From Xestospongia bergquistia (taxonomy: Eukaryota > Porifera > Demospongiae > Haplosclerida > Petrosiidae): a stretch of 64,000 nucleotides of DNA. Positions 46,266 through 60,650 of the stretch are shown here, in pieces (the stretch's first letter is position 1; each line of letters opens with the position of its first letter). Where the stretch lies: NCBI GenBank assembly GCA_963965975.1, contig OZ014419.1:2757177-2821176 (forward strand), given 5' to 3'. The position numbers and the translations under genes are program-made. The notes under the pieces were generated by a model, which ran no database searches, was not told the origin of the DNA, and was given only the letters and a program-made list of their open reading frames with translations.

Positions 46266-49200
46266 ATGACTAAGATTGGTGTCATATCTCTTTTGCTGAT
46301 ACTCCATTTGTTAATAAGTGTTGGAGCTCAGTCTCCTTTTTTTACTCTATCTGGTAGTGTTAGCTCTTTAGCTGTTGGTGGAGATGGAGTGTTTGCTAGT
46401 ACTGGTAATAATGTCTACCAACTATCATCTGATCTACAACAACAACAACAGACATCATTGTCCAATCAGATACTGAGGTTAGCTGCTACACAGGATGGTC
46501 AATGGTTGGTAGTCTGTTATGCTTATGTTATGTTATGGATCAGATCTCAGTGTTACTAACAGAGCTGTCTCTAATGTACTCCCTGGTGTTGAAGTTAGTG
46601 ATAAAATTGCTGTGTTCACTGCTCCTGTTAGTGAAGGAGAAAGTTTCTACACTGGGAGTTTTGATACATGTATTTATTTTGGATTTGCTGGTAACTCACT
46701 CTCAAGAACTAATGGAGACAATCAAGTAACATCATCAACTTTCAATAACAGAGATGGTCAAAAGTTTTATGATGGTTTCTACCAGTTTGGATATGTTTAC
46801 TATATAGTACTGGATACAACTAGTGATAATGATGAACTTCGTATTGTTAGAGTATGTAACAGTACTGCTGACAGTGGTAACATAGATTTCAATAATCAAT
46901 ATGAAGTGTTATTAGGTTGTGATGGAAATACTTTCTTTGCTCCCACTATCAAAGGTGTATCAGTGTTAAATGGAGAGACATTACTGATAGCAATAACACC
47001 ACAAGGTTCACCTAGTAGAGTCTGTTCCTATAATCTTACTGTTATTAACTCCAGAATGGAAAATGCTTATCAGTCCTGTGTAGTAGGTAATAGTGGTAAT
47101 AGTAACATTCAGTGGCAGACCCAGTCTTGTTCAGGATTATCTGGTACTATGGTGAGCTAAATTATGATACATTTAATGTATTTAATTGTTCTTTCTTTTT
47201 ATAGTGTGATATTAGTGGTACATTTCCAGCAGTAGGTGCTACTGGTGTTCTTTCTTCTAACAATATTATTACTAACACTACAATAAGTAATGGACTAACA
47301 TCGATTCTTGGACTGACTGTAGATGATGTCAACTTCATTTATATTGCATTCTCTGATAGTAACAAACACTATATTAACAAGGTCAGAGATATATACTATA
47401 TTCTAATTGATGTCTTTATTTTTTCTACAGTATTTGTGGAATAATGGAAACCTTAGTCTTATTACTGAGGTCAAGATGTCTAATTCAATAACTAGTCTTA
47501 CCTGGTCAGAAGGTTCAGACTATATATATGGTATTAAAGGAGCTACTGATGTAAGTACTAGTATATATATAATGTACTATATAACATATGTTTGTTGATA
47601 GGTAATTGGTTTAAAGATAGAGGAGTGTGGTAGTTTCACTAGTTGTAATGAGTGTGTTAGTCTGGGTAATCCACTGTGTGGGTGGTGTGTAGTTGAGGGT
47701 AAATGTTCTCGTAGACCTTTCTGTCAGGACAGCGATGTATCAGGACAATTATTGACTCAAGGGAATAGTGACAGTTGTATTAGTACTGTCACTATTGATC
47801 CACCTCAGTTTATCCTGGAGTTAGAATCAATGCCATACCAGGTGTTATATTATATTGAGATTTTTTCTTAAATACTCTTACTCTCTAGGTCAATATAGCA
47901 TTCTCTCCTGCTGGCCCTCCTCCTAAGCTATCAGTAGAGGGCTATTTCTGTGCCACTTGTTAAGTAGATAATATCATATCTCAAGTCACTGATATAGAAC
48001 TAGGTAAAGTACATCATTGATTACTAACTATCTTTTAATGTTCCTCTTTTAGTTACTAACTTTAGTATCTACAGTAATCATACTGGAGTGAAGTTCTTCA
48101 CACATACTGACCATTATATCTTCTATGACTATTCTGTTCCTACAAAGTAAGTATATGATAACTGGATAAGAGTAAGACCCTATAATATAAAAGTATAATT
48201 TCTAATGGTACATTTATCACAGATAACTGGTGAGGAGAATTCTACTGATCTCTGTCCTTTCCTACAGCCTCCCTTATATAGTAATAGCTATAGTCAACCA
48301 GTTGGTGTGAGTAAGAACCTACAATTAAGAACTCTTAATGCTATGGTAAGTATATCATAATTACATGTATGATAAGATTTTGAAGTCACATGACTTTGTT
48401 TAAATGCATTTTAAGACATCATACATAGTGGATAAGTTATTTGTTATAAGTAGACTCACTAAAAAAAACTAAAAATATCCATCATGTTATGTTAGAAAGA
48501 ATATATAATTTAATTGCTTTCATCTAACTATCTCTCTCTGTCTCTTTCCATTTAGACTAGTGGTATAACATACCAATGTTTATTTGGTAACATGATTAGA
48601 ACTGGTATACAAACTAGTGACAATATTATTACATGTAATATACCCAGTGGTCAGGAGGTAAGTATATTGCATTATTAGAAAATATGTCATTATATTATTA
48701 CAGTTGTCATTTAGTGGAGGTCATAATCAGACTCAAACCTATCCTTTCATTCTAAGGCAGATCTTTAATACCAAATCCAATGTAGAGAACTACTACTAGA
48801 GACACTCTCAATGGTAAGTCTAATATATAAAAGTAAACTACTGAGTATTCTGTCTCATATATAGTGGTCCTATACAATTGTCCAACACTGGGTAATGGTT
48901 GTTCTTCATGTCTAGCTCAGAACATTAACACTGGATTTGACTGTAGTTGGTGTGATAGTAATATTAATATGTGTAGTGAGAGGAGTGTATGTACTAATAA
49001 TATAGTCACAATGAGTGGAGACTGTCCTAATCCTGTCATCACTAACTTTACTCCCACAAGTGGTCCTCCTCAAGGAAGAACTCGTGTTACCATAAATGGC
49101 ACTAATTTGGGTACTCAGTCATCAGAAATACTTTGTTACACTTGGCAATAGGAAATGTAACTCTAACTCAGATCTGTATGTACCTAGGAAGAGGATAGTA

Positions 49201-51600
49201 TGTAGTATTACTCCTAATGACAGTAATACTGTAACAAGCAATGTAATTATAACTGTGATAGTGAATACTACTGCACCTCAACCTAAGACAGCTGTCAGTA
49301 GTACCCACTTCCAATTCCTGACCCCTATTATTCAGTCAGTGAGTCCTACATTTGGTCCAGCTAGTGGAGGTACTCAAGTGAGAGTAGAAGGAACTAACTT
49401 GGACATTGGTAGCAAAGAAGAGACCAAAGTAATAATGAGACAGTCCTCATCAAAAAAGAGGAGAAAGAGGAGCAGTCACTGTCCTGATATTGAGTGCAAT
49501 ATTATGTAAGTGTTAATACCTTACTATAGTACACACTAGTATCATATAAGATTGTTTCTCTTCTCAGGAACATTAATTCAAGTCAAATCCAATGTACTTC
49601 AGCTAATGTTTTTTCTATTAATTGTACCAGGACTATAATAGTGTCAGTAAATGAAGCAGACTTTAGTGATTCAGCAGTGACATATCTTTATAAATCAGAC
49701 CTCACATTTAATTCACTGAGTCCTCAAATAATTATACCAGCATAAGTAGAGTACATTATGAGACTAAGTGATGTGTTGTCTGTTATATAGTGGAGGTATC
49801 AAGTTGAACTTTACTGGTACTAATGTAGATGTAATCCAATCTCCTATGATCCATATCACTGACTCTAGATTTCCTACTACCACTGAGGTCTGACCAATAT
49901 ACTAGTTTAATGTAATCACCTGGCTTCTCTCTCTTATAGCAATGTGTTAATGTTAGTAGCACTAAATTACAGTGTATAGCTCCTCCTATTAATGGAGTTA
50001 ATGCCATTGATACTACAGTGACTTATACATTGATACTACATCAATTTGCTTCACCAGACAGTAGTCAGTCTGAATTGAGACTTACTCTCAAACCAGATCC
50101 TATTTTCAATGGTATAATTAATGTGGTCCATTGTACAATAATAATTAGACAAGATTCAGTTGAACTTAAGATTTCAGTAAGAGCCATGGACAGAATATAT
50201 ATATTTAATATTATATTTGCGTTTAGGGGGCAAACATTGACTCTGTAGATCATTCAGAGATAAGAATATTTGTTGGTGAAGAGAAATGTATTCTAACAAC
50301 CACATCTTCTACAGTGAATATTTATAGTTCTCTAACTATTTAACTTACTTTACTTCTTAACAAACTAGACTATTGACTGTATACTACCTACTAGAACTAC
50401 ACCTACAATATTGCCAGCTAAAGTAAGTACATTATTAAATATTAAGTAGTATATGTATTAATTAAAATATTGAGCAAATACTTTACTTGCAAAAAATTAA
50501 GCTTGATTTCATTTTAATGAGCAAATGACAATTTGCAGTTTTCAATAAGGCTCAATAAGCATAATGACTTCTTCCTACATTATATTTAAGCTCTCAATAG
50601 TAATGTTAATATTTGTTTCTCTATTAGGTTTTTGTTGGAGAAAATCTTGATACTACAGTGGCTTATACATTGGTACTACATGGAGTTACTCCACCAGACA
50701 GTAGTCAGTCTGAGTTCATACTTACTCTCAAACCAAATCCTACTTTCAATGGAATTTATTTTAATGATCATAATGTTGATATAGGAGATAGTTTTAACAC
50801 TATTAGGATAAGAGTCAGTGTCTCCATTTAATGTAGTTATATAATTTATCACATTTGTTTATAGGGAAGTAATATTCAATCTGTGATTAGTTCAGAAATA
50901 AATGTGAAAGTTGGTTCTGAGGAATGTAGAATTGAGTCTCTATCAAACGAAGTATGAATGATGTAATATGTATTGATATCAAGTGATATATGTCTCAGAT
51001 CATAGCATGTATACCACCAGTTAAATATCAGTATACAGTTATAAATGTTACTGTAAGTATATATATCTCATATTTCCTATTGTTCATTTCCACTTTATGT
51101 TTAGGTTCAAGTTGGTAGTTATTTAATATTTCCCATTAATTCTACTGATATTATCAATTAGACTCTTATTTATGGTAGACAAGATAGTTCTCTAAGTAGT
51201 GGTGCAATAGTTGGTGGTATTATTGGATCAGTAATAATAATTGTTATAGTTTTATTAATAGTTGTTATTGTTATTGTGATATTATGGTATCAAAATAAAT
51301 TAAGAAGAACAAGGAGCAAAGTAGGATAAAGTGAAATTCAGTATCAAGTTATTTCTTTCATCATAGTGATATTGGTGGAAATGAAATAATAAAATATCTC
51401 CTAACATAGTGTATCAGGGCAGTACTGGTGTTGTCCCTTCTCAATTCAACCCAGCCTATATCACAACCAGTGATATACATACATATGAGGAGTTACCTTA
51501 CTCAACTGGAGTGGATACTAACACTGAACCTCCTCCTCTACCACCAGATAGACTACCAGAGACAGTTACAACTGATAATGACGATGATGACTATATATAA
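46266..51600 (+). pseudogene. Second full-length Sema-PSI-IPT receptor copy, multiply broken
   Basis: It is collinear with the intact gene from signal peptide (MTKIGVISLLLILHLLIS) to the acidic tail, with shared introns, but carries many lesions. An indel near 46520 shifts frame inside the Sema domain. A 63-base in-frame deletion is followed by a TAA at 47961-47963. About 500 bp containing the second PSI exon is missing near 48150. A TAG lies at 48797-48799. Two bases are lost near 49130. Part of the duplicated IPT module is missing near 50650. A TAG at 51159-51161 sits where the intact gene has Trp, just before the membrane helix. The tail still reads TYEELPYSTG and PPPLPPDRLP. Low divergence from the intact gene suggests recent loss. 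Confidence 0.88.
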
Positions 51601-52434
51601 GCCATTAGATGATATACTGTCTTTTATCTTCTTAGTTTGTTACTCATGACAGCATATTATAGTGTTAATAAATATGCCTGTTAGTTGTTATGTATTACAA
51701 TACTTTAAAGAATATTAACATAACTGTCTTTATATACAATTTATGAAAATATATCATAACAATAATGATGATTATTAAGTCTGTGAATAATAAATACAAA
51801 TAAAGTGACCATTTCTATATATATAAGGTATCAAGTACTATATCATGATATATAAGACAACTAATTATCATAAAAGTCTTTACTTGATTTCAACTTTTAT
51901 TACATGTATGTAGTAATGATACTATTATTGTTATCTTGTTTCATCAAACACATAATCACTCTATATAGTTTGACCACTATAGAAGGACAATTGTTTGTTA
52001 CTATCAATAGGAGCAGATTATAATAATAGTTTTAATATTTGAGATGTGCTGTCAGTATAAGATATTTTACAGGGATAACGACACTTCATTGTTGACTGAA
52101 GCCCTGAAAAATTTCTTCTCTGATATTGAAGATGCTCGTCACTATCAGCATTTTTAAATAGCAAAAAGTTACCAAATAGTAAATAGTTAACAAAGAATAC
52201 AAAGGAAACAAAGAATTTTAAGGAGGATATATATAATAAGGGACAGACAACATGAAGAAGTCAATTGATGACAAATTTGAATTTCATATTTATATTAAAA
52301 TAAAAACTTGTCTCAGTTCATTTAATTATATCTTTTTCGTCTAATATTAGGTCTATTATCAATTACTGTATAAACTCATATGACTATGTTGTTACATTAT
52401 TCTTAATAACAGTTGGTGATCTTTTCTATTCATT
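51601..52434. other. 3' flank of unit B with an inverted segment
   Basis: No gene is supported. 51601-51945 matches 41910-42225 directly. 51945-52335 is the reverse complement of the equivalent part of 42225-42770. Direct collinearity resumes at about 52340, leading to another receptor leader. Confidence 0.8.
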
Positions 52435-52629
52435 ATGAATAAGATAAAAATGAATGTTTTCTCTCTTTTGGTGATACTCCATTTGTTATTAAGTGTTGAA
52501 GCAACTGGTAGTACCACAAAACCTACAAGCACCTTTACCTCCACCTGTAATATAGATAGACACTGTTGTCATGGATACTGTTGCTATGATAATTACCAAC
52601 AATTAATGTCAATTAGTTCTATAACATAA
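52435..52629 (+). pseudogene. Third receptor leader, truncated at the inverted-repeat boundary
   Basis: The signal peptide MNVFSLLVILHLLLSVEA is the receptor-family leader. After about 30 codons the frame runs into the outer end of the inverted repeat and reads Thr/Ser-rich then Cys-rich sequence (CNIDRHCCHGYCCYDNY) up to TAA. The Cys-rich part is antisense to the mirrored right-arm sequence and is probably fortuitous. A small secreted peptide cannot be excluded. Confidence 0.5.
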
Positions 52630-54715
52630 TGGGGCCGTTAGGATGTACACATATGTTGCTATGGTGATTATCAGTGAATATTTATATTGTACTTCTTACC
52701 TCCTATAATTCAACCATTCCATTCAAAGTACAAGAGTCAGCTAATGATATAGTCCAATAGAGTTTGATATGACCACACCTTTCATGAAGATCCACTTTCA
52801 CAGCTTCTTCTTTAAACATTGGAGAAAGATGGAGGTCATTGTCACTCACGTTAGTTAAGTTCTCACTTGTCATTCATTGTTATCAGTACATTTGTAATAA
52901 TGTAGCACACAATCACATTTTCCACACAAGTTACTACAATGATTAAGAGCCTTATTTTCACCATCATCATAATTATCACATAGAGGCTAAAAGGATGAAA
53001 TAACAATGTTATAAATAGTTCTCTCTTCCTCAAGCAGACCTTCATCTGAAGTTTGTGATCTTGTTGTAGCCGTTGTCCTGAGGAGATAGCATCAGTATGT
53101 TCTTCATCAATGACACACACAAGGCAGTTAAATATAGCCAGAACTGTGTGTGTGTGTGTGTGTGTGTGTGTCAGATGTTACACGTATGTATTATATATGT
53201 ATTATATCAGCTACTACTAACAGTATGGGAATACATTCCAGAACCTCACAAGTTTCTTAATCGATCTTTTTCAAATGTAATAACAACTTGTCCAATAGCT
53301 GACTTAGAATAATCCTTCAATTGACCTTTAAGTACAGACTAGAAAGAACATAATATAATAGAATATAATTCATAGATCACAAGACAATATTTATTAAATA
53401 TTCATAATTATATACTATCACTAACAAATAAAGTGATAAAGATCACTATGAATAAGAGAATAGATACCATACAGGCTCTTCAAAGTAGAAATGGTCTTTA
53501 AAGGACCACATGCTATTTGGCCTTCATTAGTAACAAGTACAAAATGTACATGTACCTATACATGTACTAGTACATATGCTAATGTTTATACCTTCATCAT
53601 ATCATTGAGTAGGTTAACTATATCTATCACTAATTCTTGTTCAATGGATCCTTGTAGATACCAATGTTGACCTCTAACATGAGCCTTATCTACAACAGGT
53701 CTTTAAGAGTTTCTAGTGTCACTGCAGTCACAGCAGTATTACCAGTGAGTTTCTAATATAATGATACAAATAACAAATAGTTATAATATATCTCTAGTAT
53801 GTGTAATGTTAATATTATGTACATGTATATAAACAATGCATTAGTAACTATGTATGGTGAAACTTTATTCATCTAAGTACCATTAGACAACTTAATTGAT
53901 GACCGTATTGGACATGTACATGTAAAAGAGATGATTCCAACATATGAAGGGACAAATTCACCTGCATATATTTGAGCCCTGCCCCTTCACTTGTTAACTT
54001 GTACAGACAGCACTTTACCAATAACAGTCTAGGAGGCCAAGTTGACTGATAGTAGCAGCTGAATTAATCCATCCATCGATCCATCAATCTACCCATCCAT
54101 CCATCCATCTATTCATCCATTCAAGTCAATATGAATGGAGGCTACTGCCACCACCTTCACATTTTTTCTCTTTTCTTTCTTCAACATTTCCACTTCTTTT
54201 TTCTCCTCTTTGCAGCATTTATGGAGCTCTTGAGTGTAACACAGTACCTTTGGAAGTGCAAACATGACAGATGAGTTGTTGATGACCTTCTAAGAGATCT
54301 GATCCCAAAATGTCACAAGATGATAAAGTGGTGAGGAATGTAGAGAGCCAACAATTTCTCCTGATTTTGACTTGTCATCAACTTTTTCTTCTTATTTATC
54401 ATTTTCAATTTTCTTTTCTGTATTAAGAATCTATCCTTTGGAGTCTGAATGGGCGTGCTTTTTTAGACTATCAGGGGAGAGTTTTAACCAGTTATCGTCA
54501 TTTTCAACCTGAAAGAGTGAGAGGAAGAGTCATTTCATTCACTATAAATCATGTATCTTTACAGATGTACCATTTCAATAGCTTTACCCAATGAGAGATC
54601 AGTTTGGAACAAATATTTGTGACCACATCGAACAATGCTGTATGTACCAGGACCATCTAGAGAGAGGGAGAGAGGGGGGGGGGAGAGAAAGAGAGACAAA
54701 GAGAGAGTGAGAGAG
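52535..54715 (+). repeat. Large imperfect inverted repeat, left arm
   Basis: In reverse complement it matches 57088-59135. Checked blocks are 52550-52800 with 58917-59120; 52820-53172 with 58565-58895 (with GT and CA tracts in register); 53390-53545 with 58390-58545; 53690-53820 with 58220-58350; 54067-54150 with 57640-57780; and the purine tract 54655-54715 with the pyrimidine tract 57088-57128. Insertions and losses separate the blocks. Confidence 0.85.
53145..53171 (+). repeat. (TG)n microsatellite in left arm
   Basis: About 13 TG units, in register with the long CA tract of the right arm. Confidence 0.95.
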
Positions 54716-54719
54716 AATA

Positions 54720-57085
54720 TACTCTAAAGAATTAAGTGATATCATTACCTCTTGGGCAACAGCACGTGGTACGTGTACATGCAAACAATAATAACTGGTA
54801 TCATTTTTTAGTATTAACTATAATATGTACTTCATTACCTAAATTAAATAAATAAAGAAATTATATAGATTATTGGATAAATGGATAGGTGGCTGGCTTA
54901 ACAAATGAATGGATGGATGGATGAACAAACAGATAGATGGACAAATGGATGGGCGGTTATATGAAGGTATGGATGATGGTTGAATAAATGGACAAACAGA
55001 GAAGGGAAGAAATGGATCCTTGAGTATATTCTAGTAATGAAAATCATTATACTTTTGGATAAACACTTAGAATATTGTCTAATAATTAGGAACATTAAAA
55101 CCACTCACCATAACTTGTTTTGCAAGTTGAGCTCGTAGAATTCAAGAAATGAGGGCTAACAACTTCGAGATAACAGCTGGAAAATATAATAATTCCTCTT
55201 CACTAGAAATTCCTTCTAAAATTAAAATAGAGCCAAAAAAGTGATAACAAGATTATTAAATGTTGACCTAGTCAAGATTACTGAGTAATACTAAAAGATT
55301 ACTGATCACTGTTTTCTAGTGTATGTATTTATTTAAGATTGGAACTTGAGAAGATCACAGTTATTGAGATTATACAAGTGAGTGCTAGCATGCTTAACAG
55401 TGGTGGTAGTCATATAACATACTTGTTATAATGGTCAGGCAAAAATAAAACGACAAATTTATTTCTCAAGTTAGCTAACTAATAGGTCATCACAAACTAT
55501 CTACTTCCTTATTTAGATAAAAGATCAGGAAGAGACTCAGAACATAACTAGATATGTTACTCTCCACCAACAGTCACTGACAGTGTAATTATTACTCATG
55601 TTTTTCCACCACCAACAATCATGCATCAGTAAGTGGTTTGTAGATACAAAACTATGTCTACATGTACCTTTTGTAAACTTGTACTTTGACTAACAGAAAA
55701 TGTAGAGATGAAGTTGTAATGAAGGAAATCCATACTGAAAAAGAATAATGAACATGAATTTTTAATCTATACACTGTTAAATGTATGAAAAGAATACAGC
55801 TATTGGTATTGATCCATTCATACATCTAGCTATCTATTCACCTAATCATTCATCCATTAGGTGTTTTAATCAGATTGTTCTGTTTATTCTAATACATCAG
55901 ATCTTGAACTAAAGACAACAGATACTCCAGTTGTCAATAAACAGATTGAGTTTATTGTATGTATATTAGGAACAAACCATGTCTATCAGTCAATTTCTAT
56001 GATGATGGTAAGTGAATAGATTGATGGACAGATGGAGAGATTGATAATGGTCATATGAAAGGATAATCTACTTATAGCCTTATTCTGACTACTCCTTTGA
56101 GGAATTGTGGTTCTATGTTACTAAAGTATTAGGGTAAGTAGTACACATGTATATGTGTTACATCTAATGTATTATCTCTTACTATAGGAGTGTAGATTAT
56201 ATGCCTGTTACCTCACATAAGAATGGTACATATAACTGTGACATGGGTACTAATGTTAGCTGGTTCTTATGATATACAAGTATGTATTAATGGATCAGTA
56301 GCAGGTAAAGCAATGTAATGTAATGAAATATAATTGAAATTTTCCAAACTATCCCTAACAGTGTGGTAAGATTGATGGCTCCTCCCAATATATGTATATA
56401 TACATTGATTTACATGTACATGTTATGCACCAACTATCCCCTCCCACTCTTGCTATATGATTTACATGTCTTCTTTTTTAACAGGAGATAGCCAAACATA
56501 TAATGTCGGAGACATCACTTTAGGAGACCAAAAGAGAGAGTGAGAAAGTTCACAACAACCATAAATGATAAACAAAAAGAGGAGACTTTCATTGTAAAAG
56601 TTGTTAAAAGAAGACGTTCACAGGATTGAAGGCAGCTGATCTAAGAATTGTGCTCAACCATCTTTTGCAGCTCCTTCTATTGCACTGATCAAACCTGAAA
56701 TGGTCTGTCATACTCAGAGAAGTAAGTCGTGTGATAGTCAAATGACAAGATGTTAACAACTTGATAGTTACATCATGATATCTCACATTGTCATGTGATA
56801 ATCATGTGATCTCTATCTGTAGATAGAGAATGATGCTTGTTATTGGATGAAATAATCTAATGTTTCATTAATTGACATTAAGAGAGAAGGCTGTGCTCTC
56901 TCTTACAATAAAGTTAAAGAACTATAGGATGTAAAACCTGAAGATATTAAATGTATTGTTCAACAAGAAACCATGCTCTTATGGAAAGAGAATGTTAAAT
57001 ATAAAATCCACTAAACTACCCCATACAATTCTACTTGCAGTGTCTCATGTTTAGTACTAGTACATATTAATAAGTATACGTATGT
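54720..57085. other. Spacer between inverted-repeat arms
   Basis: About 2.4 kb is not clearly mirrored. It contains GGAT-type simple repeats (about 54905-54965) and the spliced-looking remnant at 55890-56543. No intact gene is seen. Confidence 0.6.
55890..56543 (+). pseudogene. Unidentified exon series, possible beta-sandwich domain remnant
   Basis: Consecutive segments with good GT/AG borders join in frame: NKQIEFIVCILGTNHVYQ, then PYSDYSFEELWFYVTKVLG, then SVDYMPVTSHKNGTYNCDMG. One base later the reading continues in another frame as MLAGSYDIQVCINGSVAG and, after a further intron, DSQTYNVGDITLGDQ-stop. The pattern G-x-Y-x-I-x-V with a trailing Gly resembles an IPT/TIG or filamin-like beta-sandwich. 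The one-base shift suggests decay. Family membership is a weak inference. Confidence 0.35.
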
Positions 57086-57087
57086 AC

Positions 57088-59135
<2,048 letters not shown>

Positions 59136-59382
59136 GAGGTCAGTCCAGGGTTCCAGGTAAATAAGTTATGTATCGTACAGCCTTATTCTCACTACTGCAA
59201 GAATAGAATCGAATCTTCTTTTTGATGTTATGTAGTGCAAACATTTCCACTAATGTTGTTCTACAGCCATGCACTTCTGTTTGGGTACCACTCACTTTTA
59301 GATACTGACATATAGGACAGACTACTGATAAGTTTGCTACATTCAGAGAAGTCCAATTGCCTGTATTGAGCAGCTACTTTGC

Positions 59383-59880
59383 ATGAGGAGCGAGGCCGAC
59401 TTTCCCTCAGTGGGAAGTGTGAGGGTAGGCAGGCCGACACGGATCCGGCCCGAAGCGTCCGGCATGATGACTGATCTTTCAGGCGACTATCCTTCTGAGG
59501 AGCGAGGCCTACTTTCCATCGTTGGGAAGTGTGAGGGTAGGCAGGCCGACACGAATCCGGCCCGAAGCGTCCGGCATGACGACTGATCTTTCAGGCGACT
59601 ATCCTTCTGAGGAGCGAGGCCTACTTTCCATCGTTGGGAAGTGTGAGGGTAGGCAGGCCGACACGAATCCGGCCCGAAGTGTCCGGCATGATGACTGATC
59701 TTTCAGGCGACTATCTTTCTGAGGAGCGAGGCCGACTTTCTATCGTTGGGAAGTGTGAGGGTAGGCAGGCCGACACGAATCCGGCAGGATGACTGATCTT
59801 TCCGGCGTCTGAGGAGCGAGGCCGACTTTCCATCGTTGGGAAGTGTGAGGGTAGGCAGGCCGACACGAATCCGGCCCGAA
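59383..59880 (+). repeat. rDNA spacer tandem repeat, 112 bp unit
   Basis: Units starting gaggagcgaggcc occur at 59385, 59497, 59609, 59721 and 59811: three intervals of 112 bp, then one of 90 bp with an internal deletion. Each contains gtgagggtaggcaggccgac. GC-rich repeats directly upstream of the pre-rRNA region are typical of intergenic-spacer enhancer or promoter repeats of RNA polymerase I genes. Confidence 0.88.
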
Positions 59881-60650
59881 GCGTCCGGCAGATGGATTCA
59901 TCTTTCAGGGGAAGTATCCGTCCGAGAAGTCGGGCCGACAACGGGGAAGGCGTCGAGCGGTTTCCCTGGAGAAGCATTCTCGGTTGGTGCTTTAGATGAG
60001 AGGGGAGGGAGTCGATGTCTGAATTTGCTTTCTGTTTGGGAGTTGCATATTCTGTCATGTGCTCGGACTCCTCTCTGTCAGGCGTGTGGCGGGCACTGTA
60101 CGTGGCAAGGTGGATGCGCCAAATGGTCGTGTTCGTCTTGTTCGGAGTGTCCTTTTGGGTGTTATGAAGCGATCTGTTCTCCCTTTAACCGAGAGAGGGC
60201 AGCATCGTGGACTAGTCAGGCGTTGCAACGAGGTTGCTTTCGTGACGCTGTGGTTGAGTGGGGCCTTCAACAAGGAGGTTTCGTTCAATTCGTCGTCGCG
60301 AAGGGAGTTTGCACGAAGCTCCGGTGTGCGAGCTGTTGTGCGTTTCTCCTAGTAGCTTTGGGTGTTCGTTGACCAGATTGTACTGTTCGTGGTCGATTCC
60401 CAGCAGTCGCGGACGACTGTTGAGGCAGTCGCTGCAATGCATGCCGCTGGCCTCCTAGGGAGGTTGCCCTGTTGGGTGACTCTTTCCAGTCGTGGCAGCG
60501 GTTTGTGTCGCTCTGAGCAGTAGGGAAGCAATTTTGTGAGTTTCGTCGGTGGAGGGTTCCCCGACAGCATGTGATAACGGGCGTGTGCCTGTGCCTGTGC
60601 TGGAAGGGACTAAGCTTTGTTTCGGCCGCTCCTAGTGCCGATCATCGAGT
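59881..60650 (+). other. rDNA promoter region and 5' external transcribed spacer
   Basis: About 770 bp of GC-rich sequence without protein-coding character lies between the spacer repeats and 18S. The transcription start was not located. Overlapping open frames on both strands are expected by chance in GC-rich DNA. Confidence 0.65.

Noticed and set aside
52435-52629. Small secreted Cys-rich peptide gene
   Set aside because: The leader is a truncated receptor signal peptide, and the Cys-rich part is antisense sequence at the edge of the inverted repeat. Kept only as a pseudogene.
53097-55104. Several 60-70 codon frames in the left arm and spacer
   Set aside because: They cross simple repeats (TG, GA, GGAT) or rearranged blocks and show no domain content.
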